Source of the DNA: an uncultured Oscillospiraceae bacterium
GTDB lineage: Bacteria; Bacillota; Clostridia; Oscillospirales; Oscillospiraceae
Assembly (NCBI GenBank): GCA_934597175.1
Contig: CAKTQR010000003.1
Span: forward strand, 1 to 64,000
Reading direction: 5' to 3'
Length of the DNA stretch: 64,000 nucleotides
This document shows, one piece after another, positions 1 to 7,987 of this stretch. Each line of letters starts with the position of its first letter. Within the stretch, counting starts at the first letter, position 1. The notes under the pieces are model-generated. The model ran no database searches. It was given only the letters and a program-made list of their open reading frames with translations, and had not been told where the DNA came from. Made by a program: the position numbers and the translations under genes.

Positions 1-115
1 CTCAAAACTAAACCCTACGGGCGGCTTCCCCCTGCCTTACACCGCCTTTGGTCGCGTTTCTTTTGTAACTTTTCTTTGGCGAAACAAAGAAAAGTTAATA
101 TTTGGCATTTGCATT
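1..115 (-). repeat. Family A dispersed repeat, copy 1 (cut by window edge)
   Basis: This is the reverse-orientation copy of the intergenic repeat also seen near 15.1 kb. It contains the near-perfect palindrome at 66-97, with 13-bp arms TAACTTTTCTTTG/CAAAGAAAAGTTA around GCGAAA. The palindrome ends 20 bp from the stop of the leftward lipid kinase gene, so it could act as a 3' transcript end. The left edge, CTCAAAACTAAACCC, matches the junction with family B near 15.2 kb. Confidence 0.75.
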
Positions 116-116
116 T

Positions 117-1004
117 TCAGCATATGATTTGTACTGCCTGCGGGCAGGTGGAGAGGGTCAGTGTCTGGTGGGCACCGCCGTCTTCGCCGTCGAAGGACCA
201 TGTTTCGGGGGTATCAAACACGAACTTTGCGTGGCTGGTCTGGAGTATGATAATGTTTTCGTTTGAGAAGTCGTGGGCAACGACGACTTGTGCCGCCAAT
301 GGCAAAACTGAGGCGGCGCTGGGGAGCTTGCGCACCAGGATGAGCTCGTGCAGGCCGTCGCCGAGATCGATTATATCACGGGGCAGCGCCACCGTGCCGC
401 CGACGGAGTAGGAATTCGACAGTCCGCCGTAAAGAAACTCGCCGTCGAGCTCGCCGCCGTCGTACTCAACATGCACATGGCGGGGCTTGAGGTTTCCCAG
501 ACTCTTTGCCGCTCCGATCAGGTACGCCGCCTGCCCGAGCGAGCGCTTTGCGTCCTGCGGGGTGGCGTAGCTGACCTCGGTGAATGCGCCGAAGGCTGCG
601 ACATAGTTAAAGTACCCGCCGTCACGCCTGCCGACATCAAAGGGCATGGGCTTGCCCGATAAAAACCTGCGAGCGCCGCCCAAAATGTCGTTTTTCACAA
701 GGCCGAGCGTGCGGGCAATGTCGTTTGCCGTGCCGATGGGGATATAGCCCACCGGCGGGCGATGCTCAAGTGTCATGAGCCCCGCAATCACCTCGGCAAG
801 CGTGCCGTCGCCGCCGAGGACAAGGAGCTTGTCAAACTCCGCTGCGTGCTGTGCTGCAAGCTCGGTGGCGTGGGCTCTGTGCTGCGTGAAAAACAGCGAC
901 ACCGCAAAGCCTGCATCACTTAAAAGTTTCAGCGCCTCGGGCAGTCCCTGCTTATATCCGCCCCTGCCTGCGGCGGGGTTAATTATCATCATCAATTTTT
1001 CCAT
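117..1004 (-). CDS. Diacylglycerol kinase-family (YegS/DagK-like) lipid kinase
   Basis: Cytoplasmic or membrane-associated kinase of about 295 residues, the usual size of the DAGK_cat/YegS family, which phosphorylates diacylglycerol or a related lipid and so recycles lipid headgroup intermediates. Visible motifs are the N-terminal strand MIINPAAGRGG, the nucleotide-binding loop LLVLGGDGTLAEV near residue 65, and PVGYIPIGTANDIAR near residue 85, which is the family's G-T-x-N-D motif. ATG at 1004 is preferred over an upstream in-frame GTG at 1013 because GGGTGAG lies just before it. It is a single gene, divergent from the beta-glucosidase. The precise lipid substrate cannot be told. Confidence 0.88.
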   Translation of the reverse strand: MEKLMMIINPAAGRGGYKQGLPEALKLLSDAGFAVSLFFTQHRAHATELAAQHAAEFDKLLVLGGDGTLAEVIAGLMTLEHRPPVGYIPIGTANDIARTLGLVKNDILGGARRFLSGKPMPFDVGRRDGGYFNYVAAFGAFTEVSYATPQDAKRSLGQAAYLIGAAKSLGNLKPRHVHVEYDGGELDGEFLYGGLSNSYSVGGTVALPRDIIDLGDGLHELILVRKLPSAASVLPLAAQVVVAHDFSNENIIILQTSHAKFVFDTPETWSFDGEDGGAHQTLTLSTCPQAVQIIC

Positions 1005-1068
1005 AATTCTCACCCGTTCGACATTTTACCACATTGATATTACTATGGCAATATGCTGAACATTCCTG

Positions 1069-1074
1069 TATAAT
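1069..1074 (+). promoter_or_regulatory. -10 box of the GH3 gene
   Basis: A consensus TATAAT lies 27 bp before the start codon; TGGCAA at 1046-1051 is a weak -35 at 17-bp spacing. Confidence 0.45.
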
Positions 1075-1100
1075 AGAGAAAAACACCAAGGAGGCTCGCC

Positions 1101-3488
1101 ATGAAGTACAAGGAGCTTATCGACAAAATGACGCTTGAGGAAAAAGCGGGGCTGACCTCGGGCATGGATTTCTGGCACACCAAGCCCGTGGAGCGGCTCG
1201 GCATCCCCTCGATGCTGCTCTCGGACGGCCCGCACGGCCTGCGCAAGCAGGAGTGGGAGTCGGATCACCTCGGCATGCACAAAAGCGTGCCTGCGACCTG
1301 CTTTCCCACGGCGGCGAGCCTGGCAAATTCCTGGGACACCGACATGATTGAGCGGCTCGGTCGTGCGCTGGGGCTTGAGGCTGCGACCGAGGGCATCAGC
1401 GTGCTGCTCGGCCCGGGCTGCAACATTAAGCGCAACCCCCTGTGCGGCCGCAACTTTGAGTATTTCTCGGAGGATCCGTACCTCTCGGGCAAGTTGGCTG
1501 CGGCGCTCATCCGGGGAGTGCAGTCAAACGGCATCTCCGCCTGCGTCAAGCACTTTGCGGCAAACTCGCAGGAGCTGCGGCGCATGTCCAACGACTCGGT
1601 CGTCGACGAGCGCACGCTGCGTGAAATTTACCTGCCGTCGTTCGAGATGGCGGTCAAGGAGGGCGGAGTCAAATGCGTCATGACCTCGTACAACCGCCTA
1701 AACGGCGAATACACCAACGAAAACACCCACCTTTTGCGGGACATCCTCTACGGCGAGTGGGGCTATGACGGCATGGTCGTCACCGACTGGGGCGGCAACA
1801 ACGACAGGGTCAAGGCGCTTGTTGCCGGCGATAACCTCGAAATGCCGTACTCCGGCGGCGACACCGACCGCTATGTGGCGCAGGCCGTGCGTGACGGCGT
1901 GATATCCGAGGAGCTTTTAAACGAGCGTGTCGACAAAATTCTCGACATGGTGTTCACGACCCGCAAGGTGTTTGACTACAAGCACTATGACAAGCAAGAG
2001 CACCATCGCCTCGCTGCCGAGTTTGCCGAGGAGACGGCGGTGCTTTTAAAAAACGACGGCATTTTGCCGCTATCCGGCGGCAGCGTCGCCGTCATCGGCG
2101 ACTTTGCGAAAACGCCGAGATATCAGGGTGCGGGCAGCTCGCTCGTAAATTCGACAAGGGTCGACAACGCCCTTGATGCGCTCAAGGCGGAGGGTGTGCG
2201 AGTTGTCGGCTTCGAGCCGGGCTATCGCCGCAGCGGAGGACGCAGCTCAAGGCTGTGCGCCAAGGCCTGCGAGCTTGCGATGCGGGCCGAAACGGTGCTG
2301 CTGTTCCTCGGACTTGACGAGGGCGGCGAGGCCGAGGGCATCGACCGCAATGACATGCGTCTGCCGGAAAATCAGCTGGAGCTTTTGGCGGCGCTTAGCG
2401 CCGTGAGCCGCAACATCGTGGTCGTGCTCTCCTGCGGCTGTGCGGTGGAAATGCCGTGGCAGGACAGAGCAAGAGCCGTCGTGCACGGCTTCCTCGGCGG
2501 TCAGGCGGGGGCAACTGCGATGGCGAGACTCCTGATCGGCAAGGCGAATTTCAGCGGCAAGCTCTCCGAGACTATCCCGCTGCGCTATGAGGATATGCCC
2601 TCAGCGCCCTACTACCCCGGGCGGGAGAAAACGAGCGAATACCGTGAGGGGCTGTTCGTCGGCTACCGCTACTTCGACACGGCGCAAAAGCCGGTGCTGT
2701 ATCCGTTCGGCTACGGGCTGAGCTACACGCAGTTCAGATACACAGACCTCAAAATTTCCGGTGACACGGTGTCGTTTAATGTCGAAAACACGGGCAAAAT
2801 GGCGGGCGCAGAGGTGGCGCAGCTGTACATTGCGCCGAGGACAAACGGCACATTCCGCCCTGCGCAGGAGCTCAAGGGATTTGTGCGTGTTGAGCTTGCC
2901 CCGGGCGAGAAAAAGCGTGCGGAAATTACACTTTCCGACCGCAGCTTTGCGCTTTGGAGCACGGAGCACAATGACTGGGTCGTCGAGGCGGGCGAGTATG
3001 AGATACTTGTCGGCGCATCGAGCCGTGATATCCGCCTGCACGGCAGGGTAGTCAAGTCCGGCATCACGGAAAAGCTCTACGACCAGCCCGAGCTTGCGCC
3101 GTACTACAGCGGTGATGTAAAGGATATTCCCGATTCGGCGTTTGAGGCGCTTTTGCAGCGCCCGATACCGCAGCATAATTGGGACAGGTCTGCCCCGTTC
3201 GGCTTCAACGACTGCGTAAGTCAGGGCGAGTACCTCAAGGGCGGGCTCGGCAAGGCGATATACAACGGCGTGCGCCTTGTGCGAAACGGGCTGCTGCTGT
3301 GCGGCAAAAAGATGGCGGCGAATAACTTCATGTACATCCTCGATGTGCCCTACCGCAACATCGCCCGCATGACCGAGGTCTTTAACGACGAGCAGGTGTA
3401 TGCCCTTTTAAAGGTCATCAACCGTGAAAAGGGCGGCGTCAGGGCGTTTATAAATGCGACAAAAGAGCGCAAAACGACAAGAAAGTGA
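1101..3488 (+). CDS. Glycoside hydrolase family 3 beta-glycosidase
   Basis: A 795-residue retaining beta-glycosidase (beta-glucosidase/xylosidase class) that releases sugars from oligosaccharides. The GH3 N-terminal barrel shows GRNFEYFSEDPYLSG near residue 120, KHFAANSQE, and the nucleophile region MVVTDWGG near residue 230, whose Asp is the expected catalytic residue. The GH3_C domain follows, then a fibronectin-III-like domain (about 560-650) and an extra C-terminal tail of roughly 130 residues. No signal peptide is visible, so it probably acts on imported oligosaccharides in the cytoplasm. The SD AAGGAGG sits 8 bp before ATG. It is monocistronic. Substrate specificity is not readable from sequence alone. 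Confidence 0.93.
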   Translation: MKYKELIDKMTLEEKAGLTSGMDFWHTKPVERLGIPSMLLSDGPHGLRKQEWESDHLGMHKSVPATCFPTAASLANSWDTDMIERLGRALGLEAATEGISVLLGPGCNIKRNPLCGRNFEYFSEDPYLSGKLAAALIRGVQSNGISACVKHFAANSQELRRMSNDSVVDERTLREIYLPSFEMAVKEGGVKCVMTSYNRLNGEYTNENTHLLRDILYGEWGYDGMVVTDWGGNNDRVKALVAGDNLEMPYSGGDTDRYVAQAVRDGVISEELLNERVDKILDMVFTTRKVFDYKHYDKQEHHRLAAEFAEETAVLLKNDGILPLSGGSVAVIGDFAKTPRYQGAGSSLVNSTRVDNALDALKAEGVRVVGFEPGYRRSGGRSSRLCAKACELAMRAETVLLFLGLDEGGEAEGIDRNDMRLPENQLELLAALSAVSRNIVVVLSCGCAVEMPWQDRARAVVHGFLGGQAGATAMARLLIGKANFSGKLSETIPLRYEDMPSAPYYPGREKTSEYREGLFVGYRYFDTAQKPVLYPFGYGLSYTQFRYTDLKISGDTVSFNVENTGKMAGAEVAQLYIAPRTNGTFRPAQELKGFVRVELAPGEKKRAEITLSDRSFALWSTEHNDWVVEAGEYEILVGASSRDIRLHGRVVKSGITEKLYDQPELAPYYSGDVKDIPDSAFEALLQRPIPQHNWDRSAPFGFNDCVSQGEYLKGGLGKAIYNGVRLVRNGLLLCGKKMAANNFMYILDVPYRNIARMTEVFNDEQVYALLKVINREKGGVRAFINATKERKTTRK

Positions 3489-3547
3489 TTGTTTTGTCAA
3501 TGTTCATATGTTATTATTAAATCGTTGAGACCAAAAAATGAAAAAGA

Positions 3548-3760
3548 GCTGGTGGGAGGCGAGCCGCTGTCGCCTGACGGCACACTTTTTCGGTATTTAC
3601 ATTACCGGCAGGTGCGTTGCAGTTTTGACGGAGCAGGTTTTCGTTCAGGCAAGACAAAGCCCGAAGAGCATATGGATATATATGGTCTAGGGCTTTAACG
3701 AAGCATGGGCGGAAAGATGCCCGTCAAAACCGATAGCGGTCCGGCTCACACTAGCTCCAA
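3548..3760 (+). repeat. Family B stem-loop repeat, copy 1
   Basis: This fills most of the gap between the GH3 and dehydratase genes. The outer arms are GTTTTGACGG (3622-3631) and CCGTCAAAAC (3721-3730), a perfect 10-bp inverted repeat. The inner arms are AAAGCCC (3656-3662) and GGGCTTT (3690-3696). Outside these, the ends remain related as inverted repeats: GGTGGGAGGCGAGC on the left, and GAGCCGGACCGCTATCGG read from the right. I see no credible ORF here. Confidence 0.65.
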
Positions 3761-3772
3761 CAGGGGGAGAAA

Positions 3773-4972
3773 ATGAAAGACCTGAAACACATCAGATTTT
3801 TTGAGCAGCTGCTTGATCAGGCCAACAACGAGCTTGTCATGCAGGCCAAGGCCGAGGGGGGCGTGGCGGTCGGCTACACCTGCTACTATGTGCCCGAGGT
3901 GCTGCTCAACTGCGGCAGCGCCTTCAGCGTCCGTCTAAGCGCACCCAACACCGGCTCACTGGATATCAGCCAGTACTACATGACCAGCTTTATCTGCGGC
4001 TACGCCCGTGCGCTGTTCGAGCGTGCGTTCGAGGGCGGGTACAACTTCATTGACTTCTACGCCTCGTCCGATACCTGTCAGCAGATGGTGCGTGTGGTGG
4101 AGAACTTCCACGAGATGCAGCTTATCGACAATCCCCGCTTCGACTACGGCATCATCGATGCACCGATGAAGGTGTCGCCGCACGGACTCAAGATGTACAT
4201 AGGTCAGATAAAGGCGCAGTTTCTCGACAAGCTCAGCGCCGAGTACGGTGTTGATGTCTCCGACGAGGCTATCCGCCGTGCCGTCGAGCAGCACAACGAG
4301 ATGTGCGGCATTTTTGAGGAAATTTCCGAGCTGCGCAAGGCCGACAACCCCGTCATCACGCCCAGAGAGTTTCACATTCTCTGCATAGCAAGCTACACCT
4401 GCCCGACCTACCTCATCCTGCCGTACCTGCGTGAAACGCTTTCAGAGCTCAAAAAGCGCAAGCCCGACCCGGTGAACCCGTGGCGAGCAAGGGTCGTCGT
4501 TGTCGGCAGCGAGCTTGACGACTACGCCTTCTCCGAGATACTCGAAAACTGCCGCTGCTATGTCGCCGCCGACCGCTACTGCTTCGGCGCATACCCCGGC
4601 CGCCAGCGCATTGAGCTTAACGACACGGAGGATGCTCTGACGCAGGTGTGCAGAAATTATCTCGAAACAAACCAGTGCCCCCGCTTCATGTCGTCGGAGA
4701 AAATTACCGAGCGGCGTGAATTTGTAAAGCAGCTCGTCGACGAGTACCACGCCGACGGCATCATCTATCAGCAGGCCAAGTTCTGCGACTTCTGGGGCTA
4801 CGAGCGCACGCTCAACACGCAGATACTGCGTGACGAGTACGGTGTGCCGACCATCGGCGTCGACCGTGAGTATGTCGTGCGTGGCTCGGGTCAGCTTTCG
4901 ACCCGTGTGCAGGCATTCGTCGAGAGCCTGGAGATAAAGAAAATTCAGACAGAGGGAGGTAAGGATAAATGA
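3773..4972 (+). CDS. 2-hydroxyacyl-CoA dehydratase subunit (HgdB/FldC-like), first of pair
   Basis: A 399-residue member of the 2-hydroxyacyl-CoA dehydratase D-family, whose two subunits hold iron-sulfur clusters and eliminate water from (R)-2-hydroxyacyl-CoA by ketyl-radical chemistry in amino acid fermentation. The N-terminal block VGYTCYYVPEVLLNCG and the DTCQQMVR motif carry the Cys residues expected for cluster binding. The C-terminal half ends in a typical Rossmann-like region (GVDREYVVRGSGQLSTRVQAF). The SD GGGGGAGAAA is immediately upstream. It overlaps the next subunit by 4 nt (ATGA), indicating translational coupling. No HgdC-type activator ATPase or CoA transferase lies nearby, so the substrate is unknown. 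Confidence 0.88.
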   Translation: MKDLKHIRFFEQLLDQANNELVMQAKAEGGVAVGYTCYYVPEVLLNCGSAFSVRLSAPNTGSLDISQYYMTSFICGYARALFERAFEGGYNFIDFYASSDTCQQMVRVVENFHEMQLIDNPRFDYGIIDAPMKVSPHGLKMYIGQIKAQFLDKLSAEYGVDVSDEAIRRAVEQHNEMCGIFEEISELRKADNPVITPREFHILCIASYTCPTYLILPYLRETLSELKKRKPDPVNPWRARVVVVGSELDDYAFSEILENCRCYVAADRYCFGAYPGRQRIELNDTEDALTQVCRNYLETNQCPRFMSSEKITERREFVKQLVDEYHADGIIYQQAKFCDFWGYERTLNTQILRDEYGVPTIGVDREYVVRGSGQLSTRVQAFVESLEIKKIQTEGGKDK

Positions 4973-6507
4973 CCAAGCGCATGGCAGACAATATGCAGCC
5001 GAAAACCGGCATCTACAAGCACCGTGAGTGGCGTGGGCTCAAGGACACCGCCTTTGACTATGTCCAGTGGTGCGTGCTCTGGGGCAAGCTCATCAAGTGG
5101 GCGCTCGGCCACCCCATCCAGAACATAAAGGCCGTTCTGCGCTACCGCTGGATGTACACCTACCTGACCGTTCCCTCGTTTTTCGACCGCATCTGCGAGG
5201 GTCTGCGCGGTGCGGGGCTCAAGGGCGCAAGGTATAACCTCAACTACCTCGCCGATGTCGTCACCAGCCAGTTTGACATCATTTTCAGCGCCGACATGAA
5301 TCTGCACCCGGGCAGCAAGAAGGCCGAGGAGCTCAGCAAAAAGATCATCTGCATGGATGAGCTCGTGCCGCAGCTCATGTGCCGTGGACTTCCCGATAAC
5401 CCCGTCATTTTGTATCAGATGTTCCCCGTGTACCTGCCCTCGCTTATAAATCAGCACACCCCCGTGCACTACATCGAGCAGTCGGAGCTGTACGGGCTTC
5501 CTGCGGATGTGTGCCCGCTGCCGTCATACGAGGCGGGCGTTGCCATAGAGGACGATTTCCCGAAGATAGGCTGCTGCATGCTCTCGTGCAACATGCCCTG
5601 CGACGGCAGCATCATGACCACCGCCGTGCAGACCCGCCGTCACGGTCTGCCCGAGCAGCCGATAAATATCCCGCTGCGCTGGCTGCGTGACGATGTGCAG
5701 GAGTACGCCGTCGAGGAGTTTAAGTCCGCCGTGGAGTTTTTGGAAAAGCACACGGGCAACAAGTACGACTGGGATAAGCTCGCCGAGGCGTGCGAGATCT
5801 GGAACGCACAGAACAGGGCGAAGTTTGAAAAGTGGGAGTACAACCGCACGGATATCCCGCCGCACACCGGTGCTACCGCATGGCTGTACCGCATATTTGA
5901 GCACCAGGCGGTCTGCGGCGTGCAGCGTGCGCTCGATAACGATATTAAGGTCAATAAGCTCCTTGCAAAGCAGGTCGCCGAGCGCAAGTTCCCCAAGACC
6001 GTGCGCCATCGTGCAATTTTGTGGAACACGCCGTGCAACAACTACGCAAACTTCAACAACTGGATACTCAACTGCTGGGGCATCGACAGCGTGTGCGAGA
6101 TGATAGACATCCACGGCACGGAGCAGATCGACACCTCCAACCGTGAGAACATGCTGTTCGGCATCGCAAAGATGTTCCAGACCTCCACCATGCGAGCCCA
6201 CACCAAGGGCGGATACGAGGTCATGGTCGACGACCTGTGGCAGAAGTACGAGGAGTATAACTGCGACATGATAATCCTCTTTGACCAGATATCCTGCAAG
6301 GGTGTCGGCGCAATAAACGGCATTTTCGAGGAGGGCGCAAAGAAGCGTGGACTATTAATGTGCACCGTGCGTCAGGACCTCATGGACCCGACCTCGATAA
6401 GCCGCCGAGACATGCGTGCCGATGTCAACACCTTCATGCAGACGGTCATGAACGAGGAGCCGCTCGACGCGTCCCTCGTCGACTTTGACGACGACGAATG
6501 CTGGTAA
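4969..6507 (+). CDS. 2-hydroxyacyl-CoA dehydratase subunit, second of pair
   Basis: A 512-residue partner subunit, longer than the first (399 residues). The Cys-rich central block GCCMLSCNMPCDG near residue 205, TPCNNYANFNNWILNCWG near 345, and the late FDQISCKG near 440 are candidate cluster and substrate-site ligands. The pair should form the heterodimeric dehydratase component. Start ATG 4969 follows GGAGGTAAGGATAA. A 51-residue membrane peptide follows after 12 nt. The enzyme would need an ATP-dependent electron-donating activator encoded elsewhere in the genome. Confidence 0.87.
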   Translation: MTKRMADNMQPKTGIYKHREWRGLKDTAFDYVQWCVLWGKLIKWALGHPIQNIKAVLRYRWMYTYLTVPSFFDRICEGLRGAGLKGARYNLNYLADVVTSQFDIIFSADMNLHPGSKKAEELSKKIICMDELVPQLMCRGLPDNPVILYQMFPVYLPSLINQHTPVHYIEQSELYGLPADVCPLPSYEAGVAIEDDFPKIGCCMLSCNMPCDGSIMTTAVQTRRHGLPEQPINIPLRWLRDDVQEYAVEEFKSAVEFLEKHTGNKYDWDKLAEACEIWNAQNRAKFEKWEYNRTDIPPHTGATAWLYRIFEHQAVCGVQRALDNDIKVNKLLAKQVAERKFPKTVRHRAILWNTPCNNYANFNNWILNCWGIDSVCEMIDIHGTEQIDTSNRENMLFGIAKMFQTSTMRAHTKGGYEVMVDDLWQKYEEYNCDMIILFDQISCKGVGAINGIFEEGAKKRGLLMCTVRQDLMDPTSISRRDMRADVNTFMQTVMNEEPLDASLVDFDDDECW

Positions 6508-6519
6508 AGGAGTAGGGAT

Positions 6520-6675
6520 ATGAAAATGATAAAAACCGCATCGATAGCAGCGTTCTCGCTGTTTCTGTTCACCGTGGCGGCGTATTGGTTCAACCTCGAC
6601 ACGAAGCTTGTAAAAGCCCTCGAAAAGCCGATGATGAATCACTACAACACCATGCCGAGAGATCATAGACTATGA
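6520..6675 (+). CDS. Small single-pass membrane peptide (51 aa)
   Basis: A short frame directly behind the dehydratase pair, with an excellent SD (AAAGGAGTAGGGAT) and a terminator immediately after its stop, so it is very likely translated as the last gene of the operon. The peptide begins MKMIKTASIAAFSLFLFTVA, a basic start followed by one hydrophobic segment, then a soluble tail of about 30 residues (DTKLVKALEKPMMNHYN). It could be a signal-anchored accessory of the dehydratase or a non-cleaved leader. I recognise no family. Confidence 0.6.
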   Translation: MKMIKTASIAAFSLFLFTVAAYWFNLDTKLVKALEKPMMNHYNTMPRDHRL

Positions 6676-6677
6676 AA

Positions 6678-6704
6678 AAAGCGACCCATCCGGGTCGCTT
6701 TTTT
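6678..6704 (+). terminator. Intrinsic terminator of the dehydratase operon
   Basis: The hairpin GCGACCC-ATCC-GGGTCGC is followed by TTTTTT, one base after the stop codon of the small membrane peptide. Confidence 0.9.
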
Positions 6705-6710
6705 GCTTTT

Positions 6711-6955
6711 CAAACTTTTCTTTGTTTCGCCGAAAGAAAAGTCTTTTCAATAGCGAACGAACACTTTCGCTATTCGTAATTGCGGCAGCCCGAATCGCAG
6801 CTTAAAGCAGGCTTTTTGTGCGTCAATCAGCACATCAAGGCAGTGCATGATTTAACGAGCCACCCTTTGGAATCCCGGTACGGTGTATCGGTGCACCGGT
6901 CGATTTGACTGCGGACGTTTAACATGGTGCGAATAGCGGAAGACTTTAATCGAGA
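6711..6955 (+). repeat. Family A dispersed repeat, copy 2
   Basis: This holds the AACTTTTCTTTG/AAAGAAAAG inverted repeat, a block of about 120 bp (AGCGAACGAACACTTT through AAGGCAGTGCATGAT) shared only with copy 3, and the core CCACCCTTTGGAATCCCGG at 6860, followed by GTATCGGTGCACCGGTC and GACTGCGGACGTTTAACATGG. It occupies the whole gap between convergent genes and contains no ORF. Confidence 0.8.
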
Positions 6956-6961
6956 CTGAAA

Positions 6962-7393
6962 TCAACCCGTTTTGAACAGCAGCATTCCGCCGGTCATGAG
7001 GGCGAGGCCGAGGTATTTATTCCAGCCGAAGGCGAGCTTTTCGCTGCCCATTAAGCCAAATGCGTCGATGAGCGCCGCTATGAAAAGCTGCGAAATGAGT
7101 ATAATGGATATGGCGAGGGTCGTACCGAGGCTTTTTATGCCGAGCATGACCGTGAGCGTGATGACAAGCCCCAAAACGCCGCCGAGCCAGTACAGCTTAT
7201 TGACCTGACCGAGCGCCGTGAAGCTGCCCTGCCGATAGAAAAGCAGAACGATGAGCGCCAGCGCAAAGGCGCTGCCCTGCACGAAGGCGTTTGCCTCCAT
7301 GTTGCCGATGCCCTCGCCGAGCCGAGTGTTCATAACGCCCTGCACGCTCATCGCCATGCCTGCGATAACGCTGAAAATGATGCCCCAAAGCAT
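6962..7393 (-). CDS. DMT-superfamily permease, YdcZ/DUF606 family
   Basis: A 143-residue membrane protein with four to five predicted transmembrane helices; the YdcZ (DUF606) family consists of such half-size transporters of unknown substrate. The typical start MLWGIIFSVIAGMAMSVQG and the conserved NTRLGEG segment are present. ATG 7393 is preferred over one nine codons upstream because AAGGGTGG is placed correctly before it and the extra residues are not family-like. It is a single gene, divergent from the ACT-domain gene. No partner half-transporter is seen, so it may act as a homo-oligomer. Confidence 0.8.
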   Translation of the reverse strand: MLWGIIFSVIAGMAMSVQGVMNTRLGEGIGNMEANAFVQGSAFALALIVLLFYRQGSFTALGQVNKLYWLGGVLGLVITLTVMLGIKSLGTTLAISIILISQLFIAALIDAFGLMGSEKLAFGWNKYLGLALMTGGMLLFKTG

Positions 7394-7482
7394 AAAAAAC
7401 CACCCTTTTTCCTGCGGCACTTGTAAAAGCCGCCCTAATGTGTTAGATTAGTGTTAAGAACATCTTAACGGGAGTGAACACC

Positions 7483-7926
7483 ATGCAAGCCGGAAAGCCG
7501 AAATACTACCTCATCAAGGCCGATGCCCTGCCCGAGGTTTTGGTCAAGGTCACGGAGGCAAAGGCGCTTTTGGAAACGGGCGCTGCACGCACCGTCGCCG
7601 AAGCGGTGGAGACCGTCGACCTCAGCCGCAGCGCATTTTACAAGTACAAGGACGCCATCGCCCCGTTCCGTGACATGAAGCGGGACAGCATTACGACCCT
7701 GCACATCAAGCTGCACGACAAGCCCGGCAAGCTCGCCGCCGTCCTGTCTATTTTTACCGAAACGGGCGCAAATATTCTCACGATAAATCAGAGCATCCCC
7801 TCAAATGGCGTGGCGCTGGTTACGGTCTCGTTCGTTGCCGAGTCCGTCGCCGTCGAGACCGACGAGCTTATAAGCCGCCTCAACTCCGTGACGGGCGTTG
7901 TTTCGGTCGAAATAATGGCAGGCTGA
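7483..7926 (+). CDS. ACT domain-containing protein (PheB/UPF0735 type)
   Basis: A 147-residue protein with an N-terminal helix-turn-helix-like segment (TVAEAVETVDLSRSAFYKYK, about residues 40-60) and a C-terminal ACT domain starting at TTLHIKLHDKPGKLAAVLS, the fold that binds amino acids to regulate metabolism. UPF0735/PheB proteins usually sit with aspartate-family or aromatic amino acid genes; here an aspartate kinase follows by 61 nt. ATG 7483 is chosen over GTG 7474 because GGGAG lies 8 nt before it. It probably senses an amino acid, but the ligand is unknown. Confidence 0.82.
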   Translation: MQAGKPKYYLIKADALPEVLVKVTEAKALLETGAARTVAEAVETVDLSRSAFYKYKDAIAPFRDMKRDSITTLHIKLHDKPGKLAAVLSIFTETGANILTINQSIPSNGVALVTVSFVAESVAVETDELISRLNSVTGVVSVEIMAG

Positions 7927-7945
7927 CGCACAATTGAATACTATG

Positions 7946-7975
7946 GAGTAGGATATTTATCCTACTCTTTTCTTT
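7946..7975 (+). terminator. Hairpin with T-tract between ACT gene and aspartate kinase
   Basis: GAGTAGGAT-ATTT-ATCCTACTC is followed by TTTTCTTTT. It ends about 5 bp before the SD GGGGGAT of the kinase gene, so it may end the ACT transcript or attenuate read-through into the kinase. Confidence 0.7.
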
Positions 7976-7987
7976 TGGGGGATCACC

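Noticed and set aside
3489..3698. 69-codon frame after the GH3 gene
   Set aside because: Begins without SD and lies inside a family B repeat.
3600..3755. Family B element as a known riboswitch
   Set aside because: Copies occur in both orientations and after gene ends, not consistently in 5' leaders, and no known riboswitch core is recognisable.
6860..6940. Family A core as a tRNA or tRNA-like gene
   Set aside because: GGAATCCCGG and GGTGCACCGG fold locally, but no cloverleaf, anticodon stem or CCA context is present.
7394..7420. Nine-residue longer start for the YdcZ-type permease
   Set aside because: The longer start would place the good SD AAGGGTGG inside the coding region, and the extra residues are not family-like.
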